Origin: Bacillota bacterium
GTDB taxonomy: Bacteria > Bacillota > Sulfobacillia > Sulfobacillales > Sulfobacillaceae
Length of the DNA: 21,014 nt
Direction: 5' to 3'
Assembly (NCBI GenBank): GCA_023488565.1
Contig: JAMDDZ010000071.1
Coordinates: forward strand, 1 to 21,014
Shown: piece after piece, positions 1 to 7,103 of the stretch
Position numbering within the stretch: the first letter of the stretch is position 1
Layout: the number at the start of each line of letters is the position of its first letter
Made by a program: the position numbers and the translations under genes
Notes under the pieces: model-generated
Databases searched by the model: none
What the model was told of the DNA's origin: nothing
The model's input: the letters and a program-made list of their open reading frames with translations, nothing else

Positions 1-118
1 GCTCGGTCCGCCCCAAGTATTGTTGCTTCACGAGTCGGGATTTCCCATCGACCCGTTTGCCTTCGACCAGATAGTAGTAGACGTGCCCCTTGACTTTGCG
101 CTTGGTAATGGTTGCCAC
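1..118 (-). CDS. Transposase N-terminus, IS1634-like (partial)
   Basis: Only the first 39 codons are inside the window; the gene continues past the left edge. The GTG start at 118-116 is preceded by GGAGG (about 131-126). The peptide begins VATITKRKVKGHVYYYLVEG and continues with a Gly-Lys-Arg / Lys-Ser-Arg stretch and a QQYLGRTE-like end. This Lys-rich, Tyr-Tyr-Tyr-Leu-Val-Glu opening, followed by a Tyr-Leu-Gly motif, is typical of IS1634-family (IS4 superfamily) transposase N-termini. The catalytic DDE residues would lie outside the window, so intactness cannot be judged. A longer minus-strand reading at 28-240 is the same DNA in another frame and lacks these motifs. The terminal inverted repeat of the element was not identified. 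Confidence 0.7.
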   Translation of the reverse strand, partial: MATITKRKVKGHVYYYLVEGKRVDGKSRLVKQQYLGRTE

Positions 119-487
119 TGATGAACCCTCCTGTCCCATGGGTTGATAAACAGGAGTTCGCGGTGGACGGCAAAAAGTCCATTGCAATTTTTGCGCTTTA
201 TTAAGAAATATTTTTTCGGACATAACCAGTCCGGAACCAAAATTTAGTTATATAAACAACGATTTGAGGCAGTGCGTGCCTTTGAGGCCAATTTTGCCCC
301 TTAACTGGGAAACTTCCGCTAGACAGGACTTAGTGTCCATGGCGGGTGACTCCCATTCTATATCTAGGCAGCCCCCATAGCGCGGTCTACGATGCCGCAG
401 GGGGTACTCGGCGCTCTACACTTGCAGGACTTGTGTGGGTGATGTAGGCCGGGGGTGTCTACTACAAGTGATAAAACAGCCGACTGA
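119..487. other. Non-coding, structured intergenic stretch
   Basis: No convincing gene lies here. A stem-loop at 214-236 (CGGAC, loop, GTCCG, extended by weak pairs) sits upstream of the transposase start. A stronger nested hairpin lies at 372-404: CCCCC 372-376 pairs with GGGGG 400-404, and GCGG 382-385 pairs with CCGC 395-398. Two similar copies of CAGGACTT followed by GTGT occur at 324-336 and 425-436. The stretch could hold the end of the insertion element, a small RNA, or both. I matched it to no known RNA family. Confidence 0.4.
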
Positions 488-742
488 TTACATCGGTAAT
501 GCATCCATTAGCCAATTGCGAATGGCGTGGAATTCCTCTTCTGCTTCCTCGAGATTGTCATCATCGCCATGGGTAATCATGTTGCTTAAAACGATGCGCT
601 CCACTTGATCCACAAATTCTAGCATCGCATCCCGATCTTCTCTTGTGTGGCAGTCGTGGAGGATAATTTGAATGAATGCGTGCAAGGTGATGCCTTCAGA
701 AGCAGCTGCGTAATATTGTTCGACCAATTCGTTCGCCATCAT
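488..742 (-). CDS. Small acidic hypothetical protein (84 aa)
   Basis: An 84-residue protein of unknown function. It is strongly acidic towards the C-terminus (Asp/Glu-rich at about 59-70), looks largely helical, and has no signal peptide or membrane segment, so it is probably cytoplasmic. The start ATG at 742 comes one base after the stop of the upstream lipoprotein gene (744-746), which suggests co-transcription and perhaps translational coupling. An AGGAGG lies at 762-757, inside the end of the lipoprotein gene. Its 14-base spacing to the ATG is longer than usual, and a second ATG follows directly at 739. I do not recognise a family. Coding status rests on the Shine-Dalgarno sequence and tight gene packing. 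Confidence 0.6.
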   Translation of the reverse strand: MMANELVEQYYAAASEGITLHAFIQIILHDCHTREDRDAMLEFVDQVERIVLSNMITHGDDDNLEEAEEEFHAIRNWLMDALPM

Positions 743-743
743 T

Positions 744-1913
744 TTAAGATGATTTCCCTCCTGAAGTTAACACTTTTTTTAAGACCATGACGGATTGCTC
801 CCGAGCCTGGCCGATATAGGTTCCATATCCAATGTCTAAAGAACCGTTCGGGCCGGCTGCTAAGTGCGGTAAAGGTGGCCAATCCGGTGGAGCATTTAAG
901 GATTGAGTCGGCCAGGTGGAGGCTGGCGCAGGATAAGGATCCTTGGGCCATTGCCATTGCGTCAAGGGGAAATTAGGCCGCCACAAAGTTAGATGGCGTG
1001 TCCCGGCAATCCAAATGCCATTGTTGGGTCCGGATATTGCGGATAAGGGGGTAACGTTCAGTGTGGTGATCCAATCAATGCCGCCTTGTGACTTGATGGT
1101 TCCAATATTGCCGTTGGCATCAATAATCCAGGTACCAAGTGCGGATTGCCCCATGGCGACAAAGAAATCACCCGAAGACAAGATAGCCGCAGGATTCCAA
1201 GAGCCGGATGCCATATTGAACTGCCAGAGTTCGGAGGACGTCAAGAGCCAGATATGGTTAGGAGTTGAACCAAAAGCCAGGTCGATGGGTGTTTGGGCCG
1301 AGGGCAAAGAAAATGCGGATATGGCTTTGGTGGCCACATTCATTACCCGCAGTGCGGCGGTTCCGCTAAACGAGAGCCGCACTGATGCTGTCCAAGGGCC
1401 ATCGGTCACGGTAGGACCGGGGATGCCATACGCTCCGGGAACAAACGAGCCGTTCGCAGTCCATCCCCCGATGTAGCCCCAGTGTCGGTACCAGACTGTA
1501 TGGGCGCCGCTAACCACCAGATCGACTTGAGACCAGAAAGACGACTGGGTTTGGGTCAGCGTTTCAGGCTCGGAGTTTGGCGGAAACTCGGGATTGACTG
1601 GAGGGACGGAAGACCAGTCAGACTGGCCGGAAGCCGGATCCAGCCATCCGATTACATCGGCATCCGCCAATGGATCACCCGTGCCGTAGTAAATGCGGCC
1701 ATGGGGACCTGACATTACCGAACTAATAGAGGTGCCTTCGTTGAGAAGTACTTCGGGACCGACAGTTACGGGGTACCAGGTCAAGGAGGTTTTATCTTCG
1801 CGAACTAGCCGTAGAGCCACTGGAGGAGTGTTTTTCACCGGGATGGAACTCAAACCGCACCCAGCAGTTAGCCACAACAACCCGACGCTCAGAAGCCATG
1901 AGACACTTTTCAT
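744..1913 (-). CDS. Predicted lipoprotein, beta-propeller-like
   Basis: A 389-aa exported lipoprotein. The N-terminus is a lipoprotein signal: MK, a hydrophobic stretch, then LTAGC at residues 15-19, with Cys19 the expected lipidated residue. The remainder has repeated Gly/Trp-rich strand-like segments (for example HIWLLTSSELWQF and NNGIWIAGTRHLTLW), as in six- or seven-bladed beta-propellers of the Vgb or two-component-regulator type. This fold call is inference. The frame stays open to 2054, but I chose ATG 1913 because the signal peptide starts there and because it overlaps (ATGA, 1913-1910) the stop of a 23-codon ORF with a strong ribosome site. Translation therefore probably starts by coupling, since no good Shine-Dalgarno precedes ATG 1913 itself. 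Ligand and role are unknown. Confidence 0.7.
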   Translation of the reverse strand: MKSVSWLLSVGLLWLTAGCGLSSIPVKNTPPVALRLVREDKTSLTWYPVTVGPEVLLNEGTSISSVMSGPHGRIYYGTGDPLADADVIGWLDPASGQSDWSSVPPVNPEFPPNSEPETLTQTQSSFWSQVDLVVSGAHTVWYRHWGYIGGWTANGSFVPGAYGIPGPTVTDGPWTASVRLSFSGTAALRVMNVATKAISAFSLPSAQTPIDLAFGSTPNHIWLLTSSELWQFNMASGSWNPAAILSSGDFFVAMGQSALGTWIIDANGNIGTIKSQGGIDWITTLNVTPLSAISGPNNGIWIAGTRHLTLWRPNFPLTQWQWPKDPYPAPASTWPTQSLNAPPDWPPLPHLAAGPNGSLDIGYGTYIGQAREQSVMVLKKVLTSGGKSS

Positions 1914-1981
1914 CCAGCCGTGCGGGAAATCTCGGCCGTCAGGTCGGGGAGGGATGGCGCGGAAGAGTTTGACTGTCCCAT
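1910..1981 (-). CDS. 23-codon upstream ORF coupled to the lipoprotein gene
   Basis: A short ORF with ATG at 1981-1979 and TGA at 1912-1910, coding 23 residues starting MGQSNSSAPS and rich in Ser, Pro and Ala. It carries the best ribosome binding site of this locus, AAAGGAG at 1996-1990, eight bases before the ATG. Its stop overlaps the lipoprotein ATG as ATGA. The peptide has no recognisable domain or membrane segment. The likely role is to deliver ribosomes to the lipoprotein start, with or without a function for the peptide. An alternative is that the lipoprotein starts further upstream, for example at ATG 2021, but that would place 36 hydrophilic residues before the signal peptide. Confidence 0.55.
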   Translation of the reverse strand: MGQSNSSAPSLPDLTAEISRTAG

Positions 1982-2131
1982 TCTCGCTTCTCCTTTCTCC
2001 GCTGCTATCTTGGTGAAGCATACCTACCGTCAGTCGGCTGAGTTCGCATTCCAAGGCGATGGAAGAGATCTGGCGCTATCCCACACGTGTTACCGACCTA
2101 ACGCTTCTGACCTCTTATCCGCCTATAATTG

Positions 2132-2251
2132 CTACATCATAACCGCATGGAGTAGAGATGGCAAAATGCCAATCATGACAAGAGTGAGACCAATACCGGC
2201 TAAGAATCCAGCGACGATGATATGAGATAGGTCTTTGTCTTCGGGAACCAT
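2132..2251 (-). CDS. 39-aa single-pass membrane peptide
   Basis: A small ORF with ATG at 2251-2249 and TAG at 2134-2132. The peptide opens with a charged MVPEDKDLSH segment, followed by a single hydrophobic helix (about residues 11-37) with Gly and Ile/Leu residues, so it should be a small inner-membrane protein. Support comes from AGGAGG ten bases upstream of the ATG and, just before that, a TGGTATAAT extended -10 promoter on the same strand. It is the first gene of the minus-strand group containing the lipoprotein and the 84-aa protein, about 150 bases upstream of the 23-codon ORF. No homologue is recognised. Confidence 0.65.
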   Translation of the reverse strand: MVPEDKDLSHIIVAGFLAGIGLTLVMIGILPSLLHAVMM

Positions 2252-2274
2252 TAGGCGCTCGCCTCCTGGCTTTC

Positions 2275-2283
2275 ATTATACCA
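2275..2283 (-). promoter_or_regulatory. Extended -10 promoter of the minus-strand lipoprotein group
   Basis: TGGTATAAT reads on the minus strand at 2283-2275. It has a perfect TATAAT hexamer with the TG extension and sits about 25-30 bases before the start of the 39-aa ORF. No good -35 hexamer is present at 16-18 bases, as is common for extended -10 promoters. Confidence 0.55.
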
Positions 2284-2386
2284 CTTGAGACGATGCAACC
2301 GATTGAATCTGCCAGAAGCGTGCTCCCAATCGGTTAGGTATATCCTTCCAAAACCTGTTGATACTAACTACGAGGTGACTGGATCT

Positions 2387-3274
2387 ATGGTAAGGCGATG
2401 GTGGTGGTTTGTCGTGGCATGGGGTCTAATTTTCGCGATGGCGATTAATTCTAGTGTCTACGCCAGAGGACAGAGTGTCGTAACGTTGGGGGACAATCTA
2501 TCGCCCGGCCAACGGCAGCAAATGCTGAACTACTTTGGGGTGACGTCGTCTACGGTCACCGTGATTACCGTAAATAACCAGGAAGAGCATCAATTGCTTG
2601 ACGGCATTGCACCTTCCTATGAAATTGGCACTCGCTCCATTTCGTCTTCTTATGTGGTGCCGGAGTCCTCGGGGTATGGGATACGGGTGGCAACCTACAA
2701 CATTACCTGGGTAACCCCGGCCATGTATGCAAACGCACTGGCGACAGCAGGGGTTAAAAACGCAAAGGTGGTGGCAGCAGCACCTTTTGGGGTCTCTGGA
2801 ACCGCTGCTTTAGCAGGTATTTTAATCGCTTATCAAAAAGCCAGGGGAGTTCAGTTGTCACCGCAACGAACTCGTACCGCCGCTCGAGAAATGGTGGTCA
2901 CGGGAAACCTGGGTGATGCCATTCATAACAAACCAAAGGCCACCGAACTCATCTTGCTGGTAAAACAGGAAGTAGTGCGTCAAGGTCTTAAGTCTCCTCA
3001 ACAAATTCGCCCTGTGGTAATCCAGATGGCCAATCGCCTCAACATCCGGTTAACTTCCACGCAGGTCAATCAAATTACTGGTTTGCTGGTGCAATTAGGA
3101 ACGCTGTCTATTTCATATCAAAGTTTTAGTCGCCAATTATCGGGTATTGAGCAAGATCTCCGGGCTAATCAGCCATTCTGGACGCAACTGCTTACGTGGT
3201 GGAATAATTTATGGCAACGTATATTTGGGTTCATTCATGTGTCCTGGATTGACCTTAAACAAATTTTTGCCTAG
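2387..3274 (+). CDS. Secreted DUF1002 (YpuA-like) protein
   Basis: A 295-aa exported protein. ATG 2387 is preceded by GAGGTG at 2372-2377 (nine-base spacing) and begins a signal peptide: basic MVRR, a hydrophobic Trp/Val/Ala-rich core, and a likely cleavage after VYA near residue 26. The mature part starts with the VVTLGDNLSPGQRQQMLNYF segment typical of DUF1002 proteins such as Bacillus YpuA. It also contains the VAAAPFGVSGTAALAGIL-type segment of that family, followed by a helical C-terminal half. The molecular role of DUF1002 is not established. The reading frame is open from 2285, but the earlier residues lack a signal peptide. It stands directly upstream of cysS (59-base gap) on the same strand. 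Confidence 0.75.
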   Translation: MVRRWWWFVVAWGLIFAMAINSSVYARGQSVVTLGDNLSPGQRQQMLNYFGVTSSTVTVITVNNQEEHQLLDGIAPSYEIGTRSISSSYVVPESSGYGIRVATYNITWVTPAMYANALATAGVKNAKVVAAAPFGVSGTAALAGILIAYQKARGVQLSPQRTRTAAREMVVTGNLGDAIHNKPKATELILLVKQEVVRQGLKSPQQIRPVVIQMANRLNIRLTSTQVNQITGLLVQLGTLSISYQSFSRQLSGIEQDLRANQPFWTQLLTWWNNLWQRIFGFIHVSWIDLKQIFA

Positions 3275-3333
3275 AATTCCACATGTAGTCGGCACTGCCG
3301 AAATTGGAATTATTGAAGGAGTCCCGGTGCGCC

Positions 3334-4740
3334 ATGATGATTTACGACTCGCTGACCCGGCAAAAACGACCGTTTGAGCCTATTGTTTCAGGGCACGTCT
3401 CGATTTACGTGTGCGGTGTAACTCCTTATGCCGAAAGTCATTTGGGTCATGCCCGTCCGGCTGTATTGTGGGACGTAATTAAACGATATTTTATACGACG
3501 CGGCTTTCTAGTGCATCATGTGCAAAATTTTACCGACATTGACGACAAGATTGTTGCGCGTGCCCAAGAATTGGGAATTTCGGTGACTGACTTAGCCGAG
3601 CGGCATATGAAGGAATATACCGATGCAATGAACCAGTTGCGGGTATTGCCTCCAGATTATGCACCGAGAGTAACAGAAAATGTAACCCCCATTAACCAAT
3701 TTATTGAGGAATTGATAAACAAAGGCAAAGCATACAGCACCCCAGCGGGAGATGTCTATTTTCGCGTCGATCAATCTCCGGGTTATGGCAGACTATCAGG
3801 ACGCCAAGTGGAGGATCAACGGGTGGGTGTTCGTATTGAATCATCGGAAGATAAAGAACACCCGGCAGACTTTGCCTTATGGAAATCGTCGACAGCAGGT
3901 GATCCGGGATTTCCAAGCCCATGGGGCCGTGGACGCCCTGGATGGCACATCGAATGTTCTGTGATGGCCTCCAGATATTTGGGGCCCCAATTTGATCTTC
4001 ATGGGGGCGGCATCGACCTGATTTTTCCTCATCATGAAAACGAATTGGCACAATCTGAGGCCTATTGGGGTGTTTCTCCTGCCCGTTGCTGGGTACATAA
4101 CGGCCTAATTACTCACGGCAGCATTAAAATGTCAAAGTCACTGGGAAATGGAATCAGTCTTAGGGAATTATTGGATCGTGTGTCGCCAATGGCACTCAGA
4201 ACCTATTTATTAAGTGTGCACTATCGGAGTCCGTTGGATTTTTCTCAGGATGCCTTGTTGGACTGGTCTCGAGGAATGGCCCGCGTGTGGGACTTGTATG
4301 AGCGGGTGAAAGATGTGGGATCGCCCTCGGAACGATTGGACCAACCATGGGCACAGCGGTTGGAGAGTTTTGAGGAACGATTGTTAGCCACTCTGGATGA
4401 CGATTTTAACACAGCCCGTGCCCTGGCGGAGATTTACGAGATGGTGCGGGATGTGCATCAGGGCGAAGCGGCAGGTCACGCGGCTACCGCCTATGGGTGG
4501 GCGCGGATCAACTTATTGAAGGCGGACCAAGTATTAGGAATTTTACCGTTGCCGGCTACGGTTAACGATCCGGTTGCCCATGATGAAATACTGGCGGAAC
4601 TGTTGTCATGGCGCCAAGAGGCTCGCCAAGATAAGGATTTTGCAACCGCCGACCGGATCCGTGTGGTGCTGGCCCAGGCTGGCTGGACCATCGAAGATAC
4701 TCCGAGCGGTCCTCGGTTAGTGTCCAGGGAGGACTTATGA
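3334..4740 (+). CDS. cysS: Cysteinyl-tRNA synthetase
   Basis: Class I aminoacyl-tRNA synthetase (468 aa) that charges tRNA-Cys in the cytoplasm. The start MMIYDSLTRQKRPFEP is typical of the family, and AAGGAG lies at 3316-3321. Visible motifs: the HIGH box as HLGH (about residues 36-39) after VCGVTPY, and KMSKS at about 265-269. The zinc ligands are Cys27, Cys208 (in WHIEC) and the His and Glu of FPHHENE (about 233 and 237), matching the E. coli pattern. The C-terminal DALR-type helical domain and the LLSWRQEARQDKDFATADRIR end are present. The length is normal. The upstream gap is too short for a T-box leader. The stop overlaps the rlmB start (ATGA), so the two are co-translated. Confidence 0.97.
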   Translation: MMIYDSLTRQKRPFEPIVSGHVSIYVCGVTPYAESHLGHARPAVLWDVIKRYFIRRGFLVHHVQNFTDIDDKIVARAQELGISVTDLAERHMKEYTDAMNQLRVLPPDYAPRVTENVTPINQFIEELINKGKAYSTPAGDVYFRVDQSPGYGRLSGRQVEDQRVGVRIESSEDKEHPADFALWKSSTAGDPGFPSPWGRGRPGWHIECSVMASRYLGPQFDLHGGGIDLIFPHHENELAQSEAYWGVSPARCWVHNGLITHGSIKMSKSLGNGISLRELLDRVSPMALRTYLLSVHYRSPLDFSQDALLDWSRGMARVWDLYERVKDVGSPSERLDQPWAQRLESFEERLLATLDDDFNTARALAEIYEMVRDVHQGEAAGHAATAYGWARINLLKADQVLGILPLPATVNDPVAHDEILAELLSWRQEARQDKDFATADRIRVVLAQAGWTIEDTPSGPRLVSREDL

Positions 4741-5537
4741 GAGACAGACGGGAATTTTCCCGGGCATCGCGAGTTCATCGCGATGGGTTGGTCGCGTCAT
4801 CTTCGGATGAAGTTCTTATTGGCAGGCATCCGGTTCGCGAAGCGCTCAGAACGCGGCGCCCTATGAGTCGGATTTTGGTGCAGGACGGAACCTCGCAAGG
4901 AAGCTTGGGAGAAATTATCAACCTGGCCCGGGCAGCCGGGGTTCCCGTTCACAGAGTTCCGAGGGCGAAGCTGGACCAGGTTGCTGGGGATTTGCCGCAC
5001 CAGGGTATTGCGGCATATGTGGCAGTACGCAGTCTGTTATCTATGAAGGACGCCGAGGCGTTGATAAGTCAAGCGGAAGAACCGTTAGTGTTTATTTTGG
5101 ACGGGATTCAAGACCCCCACAACCTGGGGGCCATTTTGCGGGTGGCTAATGCGGTTGCCTGCACGGTGGTAATAATTCCTGAGCGTGGTGCGGTAGGACT
5201 AACGGCTACGGTTGCTAAGGCTTCTGCCGGGGCCGTGGAGTATGTCCCCGTGGTGGGAGTAACCAATATTGCGCAATCCATCATGCGCCTTAAAGAATTA
5301 GGGGTTTTTGTTTTTGCCGCAGATCCTGGGGCATCCACACGGTATTATCAAAATGATTGGACTGGATCGGTGGGGATAGTGATTGGGGCCGAGGGGCAAG
5401 GAGTCCGACCTTTGGTAAAACAGCGTTGCGACGGAATGGTGTCACTTCCTATGATGGGGCAGGTCGGTTCATTAAATGCAGCAACTGCCGCTGCGGTTTT
5501 AGGCTTTGAGGTTCTGCGCCAACGCAGCGCTCGGTAA
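4737..5537 (+). CDS. rlmB: 23S rRNA 2'-O-ribose methyltransferase, TrmH/SpoU family
   Basis: A 266-aa SPOUT methyltransferase expected to 2'-O-methylate a guanosine of 23S rRNA (G2251 in E. coli) using SAM. An N-terminal L30e-like substrate-binding region contains LIGRHPVREAL at about 27-37. The three SpoU motifs follow: DPHNLGAILR at about 126-135 (Asn and Arg catalytic), GIVIGAEGQGV at about 213-223, and SLPMMGQVGSLNAATA at about 236-251, which forms the knot and SAM site. ATG overlaps the cysS stop, with GGAGG just upstream. In many Firmicutes mrnC (mini-RNase III) lies between cysS and rlmB; it is absent here. RlmB and TrmH-like paralogues are hard to separate, but the cysS neighbourhood favours RlmB. 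Confidence 0.9.
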   Translation: MRDRREFSRASRVHRDGLVASSSDEVLIGRHPVREALRTRRPMSRILVQDGTSQGSLGEIINLARAAGVPVHRVPRAKLDQVAGDLPHQGIAAYVAVRSLLSMKDAEALISQAEEPLVFILDGIQDPHNLGAILRVANAVACTVVIIPERGAVGLTATVAKASAGAVEYVPVVGVTNIAQSIMRLKELGVFVFAADPGASTRYYQNDWTGSVGIVIGAEGQGVRPLVKQRCDGMVSLPMMGQVGSLNAATAAAVLGFEVLRQRSAR

Positions 5538-5706
5538 TCTCCGAGTGGAACTTTCAGTAATTATCCTGCATTGATTTGTCGAACACCATCACATGATATG
5601 GCATATTATGGAACCTTGCATATCGGAATGTCTCTTTCTGGATGGTCCATCTTTCGCGAAAATGGTTTCCAATGTTAAATTTTCACGTTTTGCGGCGGTT
5701 TAGGGA

Positions 5707-5736
5707 TTGACGCCGAAATTGGTGCCTGGCTATAAT
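5707..5736 (+). promoter_or_regulatory. Vegetative-type promoter of sigH
   Basis: A TTGACG -35 box at 5707-5712 and a perfect TATAAT -10 box at 5731-5736, with an 18-base spacer. Transcription would start near 5743, about 100 bases before the sigH start codon. An imperfect palindrome, CCAT-c-TTTCGCGAAA-ATGG, lies upstream at 5647-5665. A TGTCGAA heptamer, the core of the Spo0A box, lies at 5577-5583, but a heptamer is expected by chance in a window of this size. Confidence 0.8.
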
Positions 5737-5750
5737 GAGCCATGGATTAT

Positions 5751-5760
5751 GTAACGTTAC
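5751..5760. promoter_or_regulatory. Palindrome just downstream of the sigH transcription start
   Basis: GTAACGTTAC is a perfect 10-base palindrome about 8-17 bases downstream of the predicted start site. This is a position where a bound repressor would block transcription. No matching regulator is known to me, and the site is short. Confidence 0.3.
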
Positions 5761-5845
5761 GTGAAAGGACGTCATCATATCATAAAAGGTTTGAAATTTC
5801 TGCTAATTTGGCCGGGCAATATTTTTCTATTGGAGGCTGGTGCGG

Positions 5846-6514
5846 GTGAATATTGGCCCCTCTTGGGAGGTAATCCGCAATTACGATGAAATGGCGGACG
5901 AGGACATTGTTTCCGATGCTCGCGAAGGACAAAATGAGGCGTTGGAATTTTTAATTCATAAATATCGCAACTTCGTTCGGGCAAAAGCACGCTCATATTT
6001 CCTGATCGGAGCAGACAGGGAAGACATTGTTCAAGAGGGCATGATAGGACTATATAAAGCGATTCGTGATTTTCGCAGCGATAAACTAGCTTCTTTTCGT
6101 GCATTTGCTGAACTTTGCATTACACGGCAAATTATTACCGCGATTAAGACGGCGACCAGGCAAAAACACATCCCTTTGAACTCGTACATTTCTCTGAATA
6201 AGCCGATTTATGAAGAGGACTCCGATCGCACCTTGATGGATGTTATCTCTACAGTAAGGGTTTCCGACCCCGAGGAAATGATCATTAATCGGGAAGAGTT
6301 TGGGGATATTGAGGAAAAGATGGGTGAAATCCTAAGCGACCTCGAGTGGAAAGTGCTTATGGCTTACCTCGATGGGCGTTCCTACCAAGAAATTGCTGTC
6401 GATTTGCGTCGACATGTCAAGTCGATCGACAACGCGTTGCAACGTGTCAAACGTAAACTCGAACGCTATTTAGAGGGGCGAGTGATGGTGGCTATGCCAC
6501 CAGGAGCTGATTGA
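5846..6514 (+). CDS. sigH: RNA polymerase sporulation sigma factor SigH
   Basis: A 222-aa sigma-70 family factor that in endospore formers directs early sporulation and transition-state genes. The region 2 segment is well conserved: ALEFLIHKYRNFVRAKARSY, then the Asp-Ile-Val-Gln-Glu-Gly core helix, Phe-Arg-Ala-Phe-Ala and the Ile-Lys-Thr-Ala-Thr-Arg-Gln-Lys-His segment, as in Spo0H. Region 4 (about 165-210) contains a helix-turn-helix: LSDLEWKVLMAYLDGRSYQE and a Lys-Ser-Ile-Asp-Asn-Ala-Leu-Gln-Arg recognition helix. GGAGG lies at 5832-5836. The GTG at 5840 is only three bases away, so I chose GTG 5846 (nine-base spacing). It has its own promoter and terminator. The usual followers rpmG, secE and nusG are missing here, so the standard cluster is broken downstream. 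Confidence 0.93.
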   Translation: MNIGPSWEVIRNYDEMADEDIVSDAREGQNEALEFLIHKYRNFVRAKARSYFLIGADREDIVQEGMIGLYKAIRDFRSDKLASFRAFAELCITRQIITAIKTATRQKHIPLNSYISLNKPIYEEDSDRTLMDVISTVRVSDPEEMIINREEFGDIEEKMGEILSDLEWKVLMAYLDGRSYQEIAVDLRRHVKSIDNALQRVKRKLERYLEGRVMVAMPPGAD

Positions 6515-6542
6515 GCGGGGCAGATGCTCCGCTCAATCTTTT
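6509..6542 (+). terminator. Rho-independent terminator after sigH
   Basis: The 10-base-pair stem GATTGAGCGG (6509-6518) / CCGCTCAATC (6529-6538) with a 10-base loop is followed by TTTT. The sigH stop codon lies inside the left arm. It also separates sigH from the convergent acetyltransferase gene, although the opposite strand lacks a T-run. Confidence 0.75.
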
Positions 6543-6572
6543 GTGGCACGAACCACCGGAAGCCGCAACCCT

Positions 6573-7034
6573 TCATAAGCTCATGCTAAGCCGAATCATG
6601 TCACGACACGGTATTCCATTTTCATATATTGGCTCGGCATAATGCAACGCAAAAAAGTCCCGATCGATCCCGCAGATTCTAAATCCACACTTTTGGTATA
6701 ACGCTAATTGCCCAATGCTTGAATTCCCAGTTCCTACTTCAATCACTTTGTAGCCGCGGGATCGGGCAGTTTCTATCGCATGAAGGACGAGTCGTTTCCC
6801 CAATCCCTGTGCTTGCTCATCTTCTCTCACGGCAACATTCACCAGTTCAATTGTTTGGGGACGTGTATCAAGCAAGACGTATACGCCGATGGTTTGAGAA
6901 TCCCACTCCGCAATGAAACAGTCGGCCCGGGCCATATAGCTCTCGATTACCGCTTGTGAGGGATCAGCCAGTAGTAGTAGAGGCATTGGCCATTGTTCAG
7001 AAAATCTCAACTGACGAATTTGCGCATCCTTCAT
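6573..7034 (-). CDS. GNAT family N-acetyltransferase (YvbK-like)
   Basis: A 153-aa cytoplasmic acetyltransferase of the GNAT fold, which moves an acetyl group from acetyl-CoA to an amine; the substrate is unknown. The acetyl-CoA pyrophosphate loop is visible as VAVREDEQAQGLGKRL (about residues 67-82, Q-x-x-G-x-G type). It is followed by the helix, the VGTGNSSIGQLALYQKCGFR segment and a C-terminal extension resembling Bacillus YvbK-type proteins. ATG 7034 has GGAGG eight bases upstream. It is convergent with sigH and lies downstream of the transglutaminase gene on the same strand, with a 118-base gap that contains an 18-bp palindrome. It could be separately promoted or read through from the MoxR operon. 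Confidence 0.85.
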   Translation of the reverse strand: MKDAQIRQLRFSEQWPMPLLLLADPSQAVIESYMARADCFIAEWDSQTIGVYVLLDTRPQTIELVNVAVREDEQAQGLGKRLVLHAIETARSRGYKVIEVGTGNSSIGQLALYQKCGFRICGIDRDFFALHYAEPIYENGIPCRDMIRLSMSL

Positions 7035-7103
7035 TTAAACGTCCTCCCGACACTAAAGTGGCAAACACCGGTCGATCAATAGGCACATTACAAACAAAAG
7101 CCT

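Noticed and set aside
28..240. 70-codon minus-strand frame overlapping the transposase start
   Set aside because: It is the shadow of the transposase frame; the in-frame GTG with GGAGG at 118 gives the recognisable protein.
943..2016. Plus-strand open frames opposite the lipoprotein gene
   Set aside because: They lack ribosome sites and motifs; the minus strand has a clear lipobox and a coupled start.
3275..3333. T-box leader for cysS
   Set aside because: The gap is only 59 bases and shows neither the T-box sequence nor an antiterminator.
5577..5583. TGTCGAA as a Spo0A box
   Set aside because: A 7-base match is expected a few times by chance in 21 kb over both strands, and it lies 125 bases upstream of the -35 box.
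5761..5898. 45-codon GTG-started frame in the sigH leader
   Set aside because: There is no ribosome binding site, it overlaps sigH out of frame, and the peptide has no distinctive features.
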